Assembly: GCA_031286025.1 (NCBI GenBank)
Contig: JAITVB010000173.1
Span: forward strand, 1 to 5,825
From: Rikenellaceae bacterium
GTDB lineage: Bacteria > Bacteroidota > Bacteroidia > Bacteroidales > Rikenellaceae
Direction of reading: 5' to 3'
DNA length: 5,825 bases
In this document: positions 1 to 4,973 of the stretch, piece after piece
Position numbering within the stretch: the first letter of the stretch is position 1
How the letters are laid out: the number at the start of each line of letters is the position of its first letter
Notes under the pieces: model-generated
Database searches by the model: none
Seen by the model: the letters and a program-made list of their open reading frames with translations, nothing else
What the model was told of the DNA's origin: nothing
Program-made: the position numbers and the translations under genes

Positions 1-243
1 CGGGCCGTGGGGATGGAGCCGCATGGACTGAAGGCCGATTTTGGCGATTTGGTGTCGTTCTGCGGCGGGGTCGACGCACAGTACCTGTTGGTACAGGGTA
101 CGCCGGCCGAAGTGGCGGCCAAGGTGCACGAACTGAAAGCGCTTTTCCCTACCGGACTGATTATTTCGCCAAGCCACGAGGCGATCCTGCCCGATATCAG
201 CCCGGCGAATGTCGAGGCGTTATTCAAGAGCGTGAAAGAATAG
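1..243 (+). CDS. Uroporphyrinogen decarboxylase (URO-D)-family protein, C-terminal fragment
   Basis: The frame is open from base 1 and ends at TAG 241-243, so only the last 80 residues are seen and the true start lies outside the window. The fragment carries a GGVDAQYLL...GTPAEVAAKV stretch and ends with LIISPSHEAILPDISPANVEALF. These match the C-terminal part of the URO-D/MtaA/CmuA superfamily: a glycine-rich strand, then 'G-T-P-x-E-V', then a 'xPSHxxxPDxxPxNxxAL' tail. The family includes haem-pathway HemE and many corrinoid or methyltransferase relatives, and this part does not tell them apart. The 'SHEAILPD' style is more typical of the broader URO-D-like group often found in sugar or methyl metabolism loci than of HemE, but that is inference. 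The next gene on the same strand is a sugar mutarotase 152 bases downstream. Confidence 0.85.
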   Translation, partial: RAVGMEPHGLKADFGDLVSFCGGVDAQYLLVQGTPAEVAAKVHELKALFPTGLIISPSHEAILPDISPANVEALFKSVKE

Positions 244-321
244 CCGCCGTGCAAGAGAGCCGTTTCGCGAAGGAACAGCTTTTATAAAAGCGACGCAACC
301 GAAGTTACCGCGAAACGGCGG
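244..321. repeat. Inverted repeat between the URO-D-like gene and rhaM, with an alternative pairing
   Basis: A perfect 11-base inverted repeat, GCCGTTTCGCG at 259-269 and CGCGAAACGGC at 309-319, flanks a 39-base loop. A second arm, CCGCCGT at 244-250, is complementary to ACGGCGG at 315-321. It overlaps the right arm of the first repeat, so the two stems exclude each other in RNA. The loop holds another perfect palindrome, listed separately. The stretch starts right after the stop codon of the upstream gene and ends about 75 bases before rhaM. It could be a transcript-end structure, an attenuator-like leader or a protein-binding site. No long T-run follows the right arm, so it is not a classical intrinsic terminator. 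Confidence 0.6.
278..291. repeat. Perfect 14-base palindrome GCTTTTATAAAAGC
   Basis: The sequence is fully self-complementary with no spacer and lies inside the loop of the 259-319 inverted repeat, though the two are not exactly concentric (centres near 284.5 and 289). Its AT-rich core with GC ends is what a dimeric DNA-binding regulator site can look like. As RNA it would only make a tight hairpin with a strained loop. No regulator gene is in the window, so its role is unknown. Confidence 0.5.
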
Positions 322-352
322 ACGAACTCAGCACAGTTAAAATTTTTCCGGG

Positions 353-360
353 AAACTTTG
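353..360 (+). promoter_or_regulatory. Weak candidate -7 box upstream of rhaM
   Basis: AAACTTTG differs from the Bacteroidota -7 consensus TAnnTTTG at its first base and lies 35 bases before the rhaM ATG. The preceding stretch is AT-rich (TTAAAATTTTT near 337-347), but no good TTTG -33 element is seen at the usual distance. This is a tentative site only. Confidence 0.2.
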
Positions 361-395
361 TTTCTTCGGACTTGCTTTACTTAAACGACAAGCTT

Positions 396-719
396 ATGAA
401 ACGTTATGGCAGTGTTATCGGCGTACGCCCCGAAAAACTCGAAGAGTACAAAAAACTGCATGCCGCCGTCTGGCCCGGCGTTCTGAAAACAATCACCGAT
501 TGCAACATCCGAAATTACAGCATCTACTACCACGACGGATTGCTGTTCAGCTATTTCGAATACTGCGGCAACGACTATCAGGCCGATATGGCCCGCATGG
601 CCGCCGACCCCGAAACCCAATGTTGGTGGGATATTTGCAACCCCTGCCAACAACCCCTCGAAAGTCGGCCCCCCGGCCAATGGTGGGCCGAAATGGAAGA
701 AGTTTTTCACCACGACTAA
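396..719 (+). CDS. rhaM: L-rhamnose mutarotase family protein (RhaM/DUF718)
   Basis: A 107-aa cytoplasmic protein, close to the length of E. coli RhaM (104 aa). The family interconverts alpha and beta anomers of L-rhamnose, or of related deoxysugars such as L-fucose in some branches, so that the correct anomer feeds catabolism. Seen in the sequence: Y18, H22 (in KKLHAAVWPG), Y41 and the pair W77-W78 (in QCWWDI). These fall at or next to the positions of the known E. coli active-site residues Y18, H22, Y41 and W76/W77. The C-terminus, MEEVFHHD, is also family-like (E. coli has LQEVFYLP). ATG at 396 is chosen because MKRYGSVI aligns with the family N-terminus; an in-frame TTG at 372 would add eight unsupported residues. 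It has five cysteines (36, 57, 76, 81, 84), more than usual for so small an enzyme. The exact sugar cannot be read from sequence. Confidence 0.9.
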   Translation: MKRYGSVIGVRPEKLEEYKKLHAAVWPGVLKTITDCNIRNYSIYYHDGLLFSYFEYCGNDYQADMARMAADPETQCWWDICNPCQQPLESRPPGQWWAEMEEVFHHD

Positions 720-792
720 CCACCCCGGTACTTCCCTACGGCACGTCCCTTGCACCACCGCCCATAGCCGTGTCAGACCAAACATACGAAAA

Positions 793-1728
793 ATGCCCCT
801 GATCCCCCTACCCGCCGACAGCAGCGCCGTCGAACGTGCCGAAGATATCCAACGTACCTTCATCCAAAAGATGGAGTCGATCTCGAACATGTCGGTACAG
901 GAACTCATCGAAGCCATCGCCCACAGCACGATCAACATCCTGCTCAAGATCATCCTTGCCCTGGCCGTATTCTATGCCGGACGATGGGTGATCCGCCGTA
1001 TCCGACGTTGGATATCACGCATCATGGAACGGCGCGAGGTCGACCTCTCGTTGCGTACGTTCCTGCTCAGTCTGACCCATATCTCGCTGATGGTCATCCT
1101 GATCTATATGATCGTCGGCATCCTGGGCATCAACACCACTTCGTTCGTCGCCCTCTTTGCCTCGGCCGGATTGGCGATCGGGATGGCCCTGAGCGGTACG
1201 CTTCAAAACTTTGCCGGCGGCATTATGGTACTCCTCCAAAAACCTTTCCGCGTGGGCGATTACATCGAGGCGCAGGGACAGGCGGGTACGGTCAAGGAGA
1301 TCCGCCTGTTCAACACCGTCCTCAACACTTCTGACAACAAGACGATCACCGTGCCCAACGGCGGCCTGTCGACCGGCATCATCAACAACTACTCGCGCGA
1401 GGAAAACCGCCGTGTCGAGTGGATCTTCGGCATCTCCTACGGCAACGACTACGACCGGGCGAAGACCCTCATCGCCGAAATGCTCGAACACGACGAACGG
1501 ATTTTATATGTCCCCGAACCTTTCATCGGGCTGCATGCGCTAGCCGGAAGCTCGGTCAACATCGTGGTGCGGGCGTGGGTCGGCCGCGACGACTACTGGG
1601 ATGTTTACTTCGACCTCAACGAAAAAGTCTATAAGGCGTTTCCGCCTGCGGGGCTCAACATTCCCTTCCCGCAGATGGACGTGCACGTTCACCAGGGTTC
1701 CCCTCAGAAAGAAATCGAGCCGGATTAA
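793..1728 (+). CDS. mscS: Small-conductance mechanosensitive channel, MscS family
   Basis: A 311-aa inner-membrane protein, near the size of E. coli MscS (286 aa). MscS forms a heptamer that opens under membrane tension to release solutes during osmotic downshock. Visible layout: an extra N-terminal segment (1-45) of mixed charge; TM1 about 47-67; basic stretch RRIRRWISR (68-76); TM2 about 88-111; and pore helix TM3 about 115-148 with small residues (ASAGLAIGMALSG, then NFAGG) as in the Gly/Ala-packed MscS pore. The beta domain follows, with the hallmark PFRVGDYI (151-158), TVPNG (186-190) and a C-terminal alpha/beta domain ending PFPQMDVH. The start is the first in-frame ATG; ATG 871 (residue 27) is an alternative, since residues 1-26 are not conserved in type and no ribosome binding site decides between them. 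It lies 73 bases after rhaM and ends just before a strong terminator. Confidence 0.95.
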   Translation: MPLIPLPADSSAVERAEDIQRTFIQKMESISNMSVQELIEAIAHSTINILLKIILALAVFYAGRWVIRRIRRWISRIMERREVDLSLRTFLLSLTHISLMVILIYMIVGILGINTTSFVALFASAGLAIGMALSGTLQNFAGGIMVLLQKPFRVGDYIEAQGQAGTVKEIRLFNTVLNTSDNKTITVPNGGLSTGIINNYSREENRRVEWIFGISYGNDYDRAKTLIAEMLEHDERILYVPEPFIGLHALAGSSVNIVVRAWVGRDDYWDVYFDLNEKVYKAFPPAGLNIPFPQMDVHVHQGSPQKEIEPD

Positions 1729-1731
1729 TGC

Positions 1732-1768
1732 AAAGCCTCCGGGAACATACCGTTCCCGGAGGCTTTTT
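1732..1768 (+). terminator. Strong intrinsic terminator after mscS
   Basis: A perfect 15-base stem pairs 1732-1746 (AAAGCCTCCGGGAAC) with 1752-1766, around a 5-base loop (ATACC), followed by a run of five T (1764-1768). It begins four bases after the mscS stop codon. On the minus strand the same hairpin lies 16 bases past the stop of the convergent 95-aa gene but is followed by only TTTGC, so it would be a weaker terminator in that direction. It probably serves both convergent units. Confidence 0.93.
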
Positions 1769-1783
1769 AACAGGCCGGAAGGC

Positions 1784-2071
1784 TTACGACGCTGCCGTGA
1801 GACGTTCGATCTCGGCCTGCAGGGCATCGATCTCGCTGCGCAGGTTAGTGTTTTCGCGGGTGAGGCGAGCCACTTCGCTGCGTTCGGCCTCGATGGCGGT
1901 ACGTTTCGTCTCGTCGCGCACCAAGGCTCCATCCTCGGTCCGGTAACAGCCGTTCATCAGGTCAAACGGGATCTCTTCCACCTCGATCGGGTCGTAGTCC
2001 TGCAGGTGGGGATCGAAAGTCACAAAGTCTACCACGTAATTTTCGAAGACTTTAATAAAAATAGTCGTCAT
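1784..2071 (-). CDS. 95-aa protein with C-terminal leucine zipper, last gene of fibre cassette
   Basis: Not recognised as a named family. The first half (1-50) is a short mixed-beta, acidic region with no signal peptide or membrane segment (MTTIFIKVFENY...). The second half (about 54-95) is a highly charged helix with near-perfect heptads: V67, N74, I81, I88 at 'a' positions and L70, L77, L84, L91 at 'd' positions. This is the GCN4-type pattern, including a single buried Asn, and predicts a parallel two-stranded coiled coil. The gene starts 12 bases after the stop of the collagen-like fibre gene and is surely co-transcribed with it. Small coiled-coil proteins after tail-fibre genes can be assembly chaperones or minor fibre parts; that role is inference. 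No Shine-Dalgarno is visible (CCCGAAAAAGC before ATG). The gene ends at TAA-side coordinate 1784, facing the shared terminator. Confidence 0.85.
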   Translation of the reverse strand: MTTIFIKVFENYVVDFVTFDPHLQDYDPIEVEEIPFDLMNGCYRTEDGALVRDETKRTAIEAERSEVARLTRENTNLRSEIDALQAEIERLTAAS

Positions 2072-2083
2072 GCTTTTTCGGGA

Positions 2084-3964
2084 TTAATTCGTTTTCAGGA
2101 TGGTGCTTTTATCGCCGGGATTGACCTTGCGGAGCATCTTGGCAAACGAAACGTTTTCCACCCCGCGTGTCAACACATCGGAGAGGGGGCAGGCCATCGT
2201 CCCGTCGGCCAAAGTAGCCGCCATATCATACGTCAAACCGGAGTTGTCGCCGGTGATGAAAAGGCGCGTCCCGTCGGCAGTGACCGCCACCGAGCGGCCG
2301 TTGGGAGTATATCCTTCCTCATCGACCGGCAAAGCGGTCAAATCGGGCTGTTTGACATAGGTTTGCCCGTTCCACAGATACCATGAGGTCCCCTGGCCGG
2401 AAGAATGGGCACTGAACACCCGTTGCCCGTCGGGAGTGATCGCGATCTGGCAGGTATTCCCGATTCCCTCGGTGACGAAAGCCCCCTGATCCGCATAGAC
2501 CGTTCCATTCCACCCGTAAAGGATTATCGAACCCGGACAACTTACGAGCACGCGCGAGCCGTCGGCCGATACGGCGACCGTCTGCGGATTGCCCGTAACA
2601 TTGATGTCGATCTGTCGGACATAACCGGTACCGCTCCATTTGTACCAGACAACGTAAGGCGACGTGGTGGAAACGGCAAACACCAACGATTGGTCGGAAG
2701 AAACGGCCAAGTCATAAACGCCCGTATAGGGAAAAGGAAGCGTATCCTTGAGCGTGTAAGCGGTTTCGTTCCATGTGTAACGGCGGATGCCGTTGGTGAT
2801 GCTCGATCCCACGAAGAAGGCCGTGCCGTCGTTGTTGATCGCCAGTGTGCCCGTCTGTTGGAACGAGGAGAGTTGTAGTTGGGTCTGCTTGACATAAACG
2901 CTTCCGTTCCACAGATACCAATCCAGAGAATAGGAACTTTCACAAGCGATAAAGATACGCGAGCCGTCATCGCTGACGGCCACCCGACGCGCAACACCCG
3001 ATGGAGCGGTCAGGGCGGTCTGCTTGGTATAGCTGTTGCCGCTCCACTTATACCACGAAACGTATGGCGCCCCGTCATGGGCGACGACCAGGATCGATCC
3101 GTCGGGAGTGACTGCCACTCCCTTGCCATAACCGGCCAGATATTGGCCGGCTTGAGACGTGTAGGAAAACGCCGCCTGCCCGTTCATCCGGGCCAGGCAG
3201 ACTTCTTCGCCGGCGACAAACGCGGCTGTGGCCGTTACATTTTCGACCAACGACCGGCTGCCGCCTGCCTGCACTTGGGCCCAGTCGCCATCCTTACGGG
3301 CGTACTGTTTCCCGTCGGAAGGGGCATCGACAAAACCCGAAGCAAGGACGCCCGTGTCCTGCATGCCCAGAAACCAGTGGCCCGTAGCCGGATCGATGTG
3401 TGGCGTGGTGCCCGAGGCGCCGATAGTTCCCCGTGGGCCGGTGGCTCCGGCCATACCCGAATCTCCCCTTTCCCCCTTCGCGCCTGCCGGGCCTTGAATG
3501 CCTTGCGGGCCTGCGACACCCTGCGGACCTTGCAGGCCGGGATCGCCCTGAACTCCTTTCAAGGGGCCGCTATTGTTCCAAATGGCGGTACGGACATCAT
3601 AATAATAGTAGTCATAAGGGGCCGAAACCCCTACCTCGAACGAGCCCGCTACGCCCGAGGGATAAGCCGCTTGGAGGGCTGCCAATGTGGCAAAGCGACC
3701 GGCGATCAGCAGGCCGTCGCCCCGCTCGCCCTTTTCTCCTTTTTCACCGGTAAAGCCCCGGATGCCCGGGGCGCCTTGCGGGCCGGTCTCCCCTTTTTCG
3801 CCGCGCAGACCGACAGGGCCTGTCGCCCCCGGTTGGCCGGGATCACCTTTTTCTCCTTTCTCGCCCTGAAGTACATGAGCTAGGCGGGCGTCGAGGACCA
3901 ACTCTTCGCCCGTACGGTCGTTGACCGTCAATACGCGCTGTTGCTGTGTTGCTTGCAATTTCAT
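2084..3964 (-). CDS. Collagen-like tail-fibre-type protein with a seven-repeat beta-propeller-like head
   Basis: A 626-aa protein without signal peptide or membrane segment. Domains in order: N-terminal cap (1-33); 16 Gly-X-Y triplets (34-81); a small folded insert (about 83-136) with ATLAALQAAYPSG, APYDYYYYD and WNNSGPLKG, resembling an insert common in phage collagen-like tail proteins; 17 Gly-X-Y triplets (137-187); a linker with PHIDPATGHWFLG...DTGVLASG (188-210), also typical of phage fibres; a bridging region to about 282; seven repeats (283-588); and a C-terminal tail (589-626). Gly-X-Y tracts imply a homotrimeric shaft; the repeats suggest a binding head. ATG 3964 is chosen over the in-frame ATG at 4012 because it has a strong GGAAAGGAG eight bases upstream and forms an ATGA overlap with the preceding gene. 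Likely role: extended adhesin or phage-type fibre. The target, and whether it belongs to a phage particle, are unknown. Confidence 0.88.
   Translation of the reverse strand: MKLQATQQQRVLTVNDRTGEELVLDARLAHVLQGEKGEKGDPGQPGATGPVGLRGEKGETGPQGAPGIRGFTGEKGEKGERGDGLLIAGRFATLAALQAAYPSGVAGSFEVGVSAPYDYYYYDVRTAIWNNSGPLKGVQGDPGLQGPQGVAGPQGIQGPAGAKGERGDSGMAGATGPRGTIGASGTTPHIDPATGHWFLGMQDTGVLASGFVDAPSDGKQYARKDGDWAQVQAGGSRSLVENVTATAAFVAGEEVCLARMNGQAAFSYTSQAGQYLAGYGKGVAVTPDGSILVVAHDGAPYVSWYKWSGNSYTKQTALTAPSGVARRVAVSDDGSRIFIACESSYSLDWYLWNGSVYVKQTQLQLSSFQQTGTLAINNDGTAFFVGSSITNGIRRYTWNETAYTLKDTLPFPYTGVYDLAVSSDQSLVFAVSTTSPYVVWYKWSGTGYVRQIDINVTGNPQTVAVSADGSRVLVSCPGSIILYGWNGTVYADQGAFVTEGIGNTCQIAITPDGQRVFSAHSSGQGTSWYLWNGQTYVKQPDLTALPVDEEGYTPNGRSVAVTADGTRLFITGDNSGLTYDMAATLADGTMACPLSDVLTRGVENVSFAKMLRKVNPGDKSTILKTN
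2201..3118 (-). repeat. Seven propeller-type repeats in the fibre protein head
   Basis: Residues 283-588 contain seven units that open with a [VLI]-A-[VI]-x-x-D-[GQ]-[STQ] strand-turn at residues 283, 328, 374, 419, 463, 507 and 559. The spacing is 44-46 residues, with a longer last interval of 52. Units 1-6 continue with an aromatic motif of the W-Y-x-W-[NS]-G type (304, 349, 395, 440, 482, 528) and then an x-Y-x-x-Q strand; unit 3 ends WNE and unit 5 has LYGWNG. Unit 7 lacks the aromatic motif. Seven four-stranded units of this size fit a seven-bladed beta-propeller of the YncE/lactonase/WD40-like type. That assignment is from the repeat pattern alone. Confidence 0.8.
3404..3556 (-). repeat. 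Second collagen-like Gly-X-Y tract (17 triplets)
   Basis: Residues 137-187 of the fibre protein keep glycine at every third position without a break, from GVQGDPGLQ to GTIGASGTT. Pro occurs at X or Y in several triplets, and one GAKGER pair may favour inter-chain salt bridges. It carries fewer Lys-Gly-Glu/Asp pairs than the first tract. Confidence 0.95.
3722..3865 (-). repeat. First collagen-like Gly-X-Y tract (16 triplets)
   Basis: Residues 34-81 of the fibre protein run as unbroken Gly-X-Y triplets, starting and ending with GEKGEK blocks (34-39 and 73-78). Bacterial collagens cannot rely on hydroxyproline, and Lys-Gly-Glu/Asp pairs are the known substitute for stabilising the triple helix. 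Here they are concentrated at both ends of the tract. The coding DNA is purine-rich, and GEK codons create internal AGGAG-like sequences without start codons of obvious use. Confidence 0.95.
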
Positions 3965-4305
3965 AACCTGTTCTCCTTTCCGATCGACGACGGACGTACC
4001 CGAAACGGGCAACTTTGTTCGATCATCACGTATCCCTGGCGGGTAACCTTGAACTCAACCACATAGTCACCACACAGGGCCGAAGTGTCGATGGCCGAAA
4101 ACCGGGCAAGGAAAGTGCCTTCGCCCAAGTCGGTCAGTATTTCGCCCGGCCCGCCGGCGCGGGTGGTATAGGCCAACACCGCACGGTGGACGCGATCCCA
4201 GACCGAAACCGAAACGTCCGTTCCCGTGAGATTGGCCGGCGTCCGGTCGTCTTCCTCGCGGAAGGAAAGCAACAGGTCGATCGATTCGCCTTGATAAATG
4301 TTCAT
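3961..4305 (-). CDS. 114-aa beta-rich tail-module protein, first gene of fibre cassette (possible BppU-like fold)
   Basis: A small protein with no signal peptide. It opens with MNIYQGESIDLLLSFRE, has a central SVSVWDR strand (32-38) and ends with GDYVVEFKVTRQGYVMIEQSCPFRV (79-103). The order 'short start - Y-Q-G-[ED]-[ST] - beta strands - G-D-Y-x-[VM]-E-[VF] - P-[FI]-x-[FV]-x-V' is what I know from small Ig-like, BppU-type N-terminal domain proteins beside phage baseplate or fibre genes. The match is by style, not by a firm motif. Its TGA overlaps the ATG of the collagen-like fibre gene (ATGA at 3964-3961), so the two are translationally coupled and may act together, for example as connector and fibre. 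The start is preceded by an A-rich leader (GAGAAAAAAAGT) with no Shine-Dalgarno. No clear promoter is seen for this minus-strand unit. Confidence 0.82.
   Translation of the reverse strand: MNIYQGESIDLLLSFREEDDRTPANLTGTDVSVSVWDRVHRAVLAYTTRAGGPGEILTDLGEGTFLARFSAIDTSALCGDYVVEFKVTRQGYVMIEQSCPFRVRPSSIGKENRL
3973..3981 (-). promoter_or_regulatory. Strong Shine-Dalgarno sequence fixing the fibre gene start
   Basis: On the minus strand GGAAAGGAG lies eight bases before ATG 3964. No other start in the window has such a match, as is usual in Bacteroidota, where Shine-Dalgarno use is weak. It sits inside the end of the 114-aa gene. Together with the ATGA stop/start overlap it decides the start and suggests coupled but boosted translation of the fibre protein. 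Confidence 0.75.
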
Positions 4306-4326
4306 ACTTTTTTTCTCGTTTGTTAA

Positions 4327-4336
4327 AACACGTGTT
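4327..4336. promoter_or_regulatory. Palindrome AACACGTGTT in the divergent intergenic region
   Basis: A perfect 10-base palindrome lies 22 bases upstream of the 114-aa gene start, within the 164-base region between that gene and the oppositely oriented lipoprotein gene. A second imperfect inverted pair, CGTG-TT-CACG (4331-4340), overlaps it. The placement would suit an operator for the minus-strand fibre cassette, but a palindrome this short can arise by chance and no regulator is known. Confidence 0.3.
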
Positions 4337-4446
4337 CACGTTGAGGATCCGTACAAAAGTGGGGGGCAGGCGCATTCCGAGGTTTTATACAAACACGGAT
4401 GGTGCATCCCCGCACCGGGAAGATCGTCTTTTCAAATTGAAAAACG

Positions 4447-4454
4447 TATCTTTG
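4447..4454 (+). promoter_or_regulatory. Bacteroidota -7 promoter box for the lipoprotein-rmlD unit
   Basis: TATCTTTG matches TAnnTTTG at every fixed base and lies 15 bases before ATG 4470, which implies a very short leader of about 10 bases. The upstream -33 element is poor: TCTTTTC near 4427-4433 is T-rich but not at the ideal distance. The region just upstream is AT-rich (TTCAAATTGAAAAA). Confidence 0.6.
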
Positions 4455-4469
4455 AAAAAAAATCAGGTT

Positions 4470-4973
4470 ATGAAACGATGGATCATCCCTGTGTTGTTGG
4501 CCGCCTTGACGGCGGGCTGCGGCAACCGGGCGGAAAAGAAAGCGACAACAGACGTGTTGCCCGACTCGTTGCGGATTTTTACCGTGGTCGACTCGCTCGC
4601 GATCAATCCCGACCTGGGCGAATTACAGAAAATCCGTTACGTGGGATTGATCCCGGCGGCCGACTGCCCGGGTATCCGCTACGACCTCACGCTATGGAAC
4701 CAGGCGTTCAGCGGCGACGGCGTCTATGCACTCGTGATGACCTACATCGAGAGTGACGATGGACGCGACATCAGTTTTTATTACTCCGGGCGATGGGGTA
4801 CGCTACGGGGCGATGTCGATGATCCCGACGCCAGTATCTGCCAACTCTACGACAACGAGCGATCGCAGGACACCTACCTGCTCCGCCGGGGCACGGACAG
4901 CCTGACCTTGCTCACCAACGACCGGCAGCGGATCGACTCGCCGCTCAATTACACCATTACGCGCGTGAAATGA
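4470..4973 (+). CDS. Lipoprotein with NlpE-like N-terminal domain
   Basis: A 167-aa protein with a clear lipoprotein signal: MKRW, a hydrophobic core, then lipobox L-T-A-G-C with the lipidated Cys at 17. The mature part has KIRYVGLIPAADCPGIRYDLTLW (54-76), then VYALVMTYI (85-93), FYYSGRWGTL (103-112), a DTYLL strand (134-138) and SLTLLTNDRQRID (144-156). This follows the NlpE N-terminal barrel pattern 'Y-x-G-x-L-P-C-A-D-C-P-G-I-x-x-x-L-T-L ... G-x-W ... L-x-L-L-[DT]-x-x-G-x-x-I'. NlpE senses copper and envelope stress in E. coli; in Bacteroidota the domain's role is not settled. The first Cys of the usual CxxC is Ala here (A63, with C66 kept). The start is ATG 4470 rather than an upstream in-frame codon at 4320, because the signal peptide begins there and a promoter lies between. 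It overlaps rmlD by ATGA. Confidence 0.85.
   Translation: MKRWIIPVLLAALTAGCGNRAEKKATTDVLPDSLRIFTVVDSLAINPDLGELQKIRYVGLIPAADCPGIRYDLTLWNQAFSGDGVYALVMTYIESDDGRDISFYYSGRWGTLRGDVDDPDASICQLYDNERSQDTYLLRRGTDSLTLLTNDRQRIDSPLNYTITRVK

Noticed and set aside
381..953. Open frame on the - strand over rhaM and the start of mscS
   Set aside because: It is antisense to rhaM, whose active-site residues are all present on the + strand.
1732..1766. Regulatory RNA or attachment site at the perfect 15-base stem
   Set aside because: The position just after the mscS stop and the T-run fit an ordinary intrinsic terminator. No matching copy bounds the other end of the cassette.
1601..2386. Open frame on the + strand running from mscS into the cassette
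   Set aside because: It reads out of frame through mscS, straight through a strong terminator, and then antisense to two genes. It is a GC-rich shadow.
2201..3118. Variable region of a diversity-generating retroelement in the fibre head
   Set aside because: No template repeat, no reverse transcriptase and no adenine-biased C-type-lectin tail is seen in the window. The repeats look like propeller blades.
3404..3865. CRISPR-like or tandem DNA repeat array
   Set aside because: The periodicity is the 9-base Gly-X-Y codon pattern of a coding region, without identical repeats or unique spacers of constant length.
3844..3866. Programmed frameshift at purine-rich GEK codons
   Set aside because: The A-runs do not form a proper X-XXY-YYZ slippery heptamer in the reading frame, and the frame continues intact for the whole protein.
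2879..3883. Long open frame on the + strand across the collagen-like gene
   Set aside because: It is antisense to the fibre gene, its composition just mirrors Gly-X-Y and propeller codons, and it has no recognisable domain. The minus-strand reading has clear repeats and operon signals.
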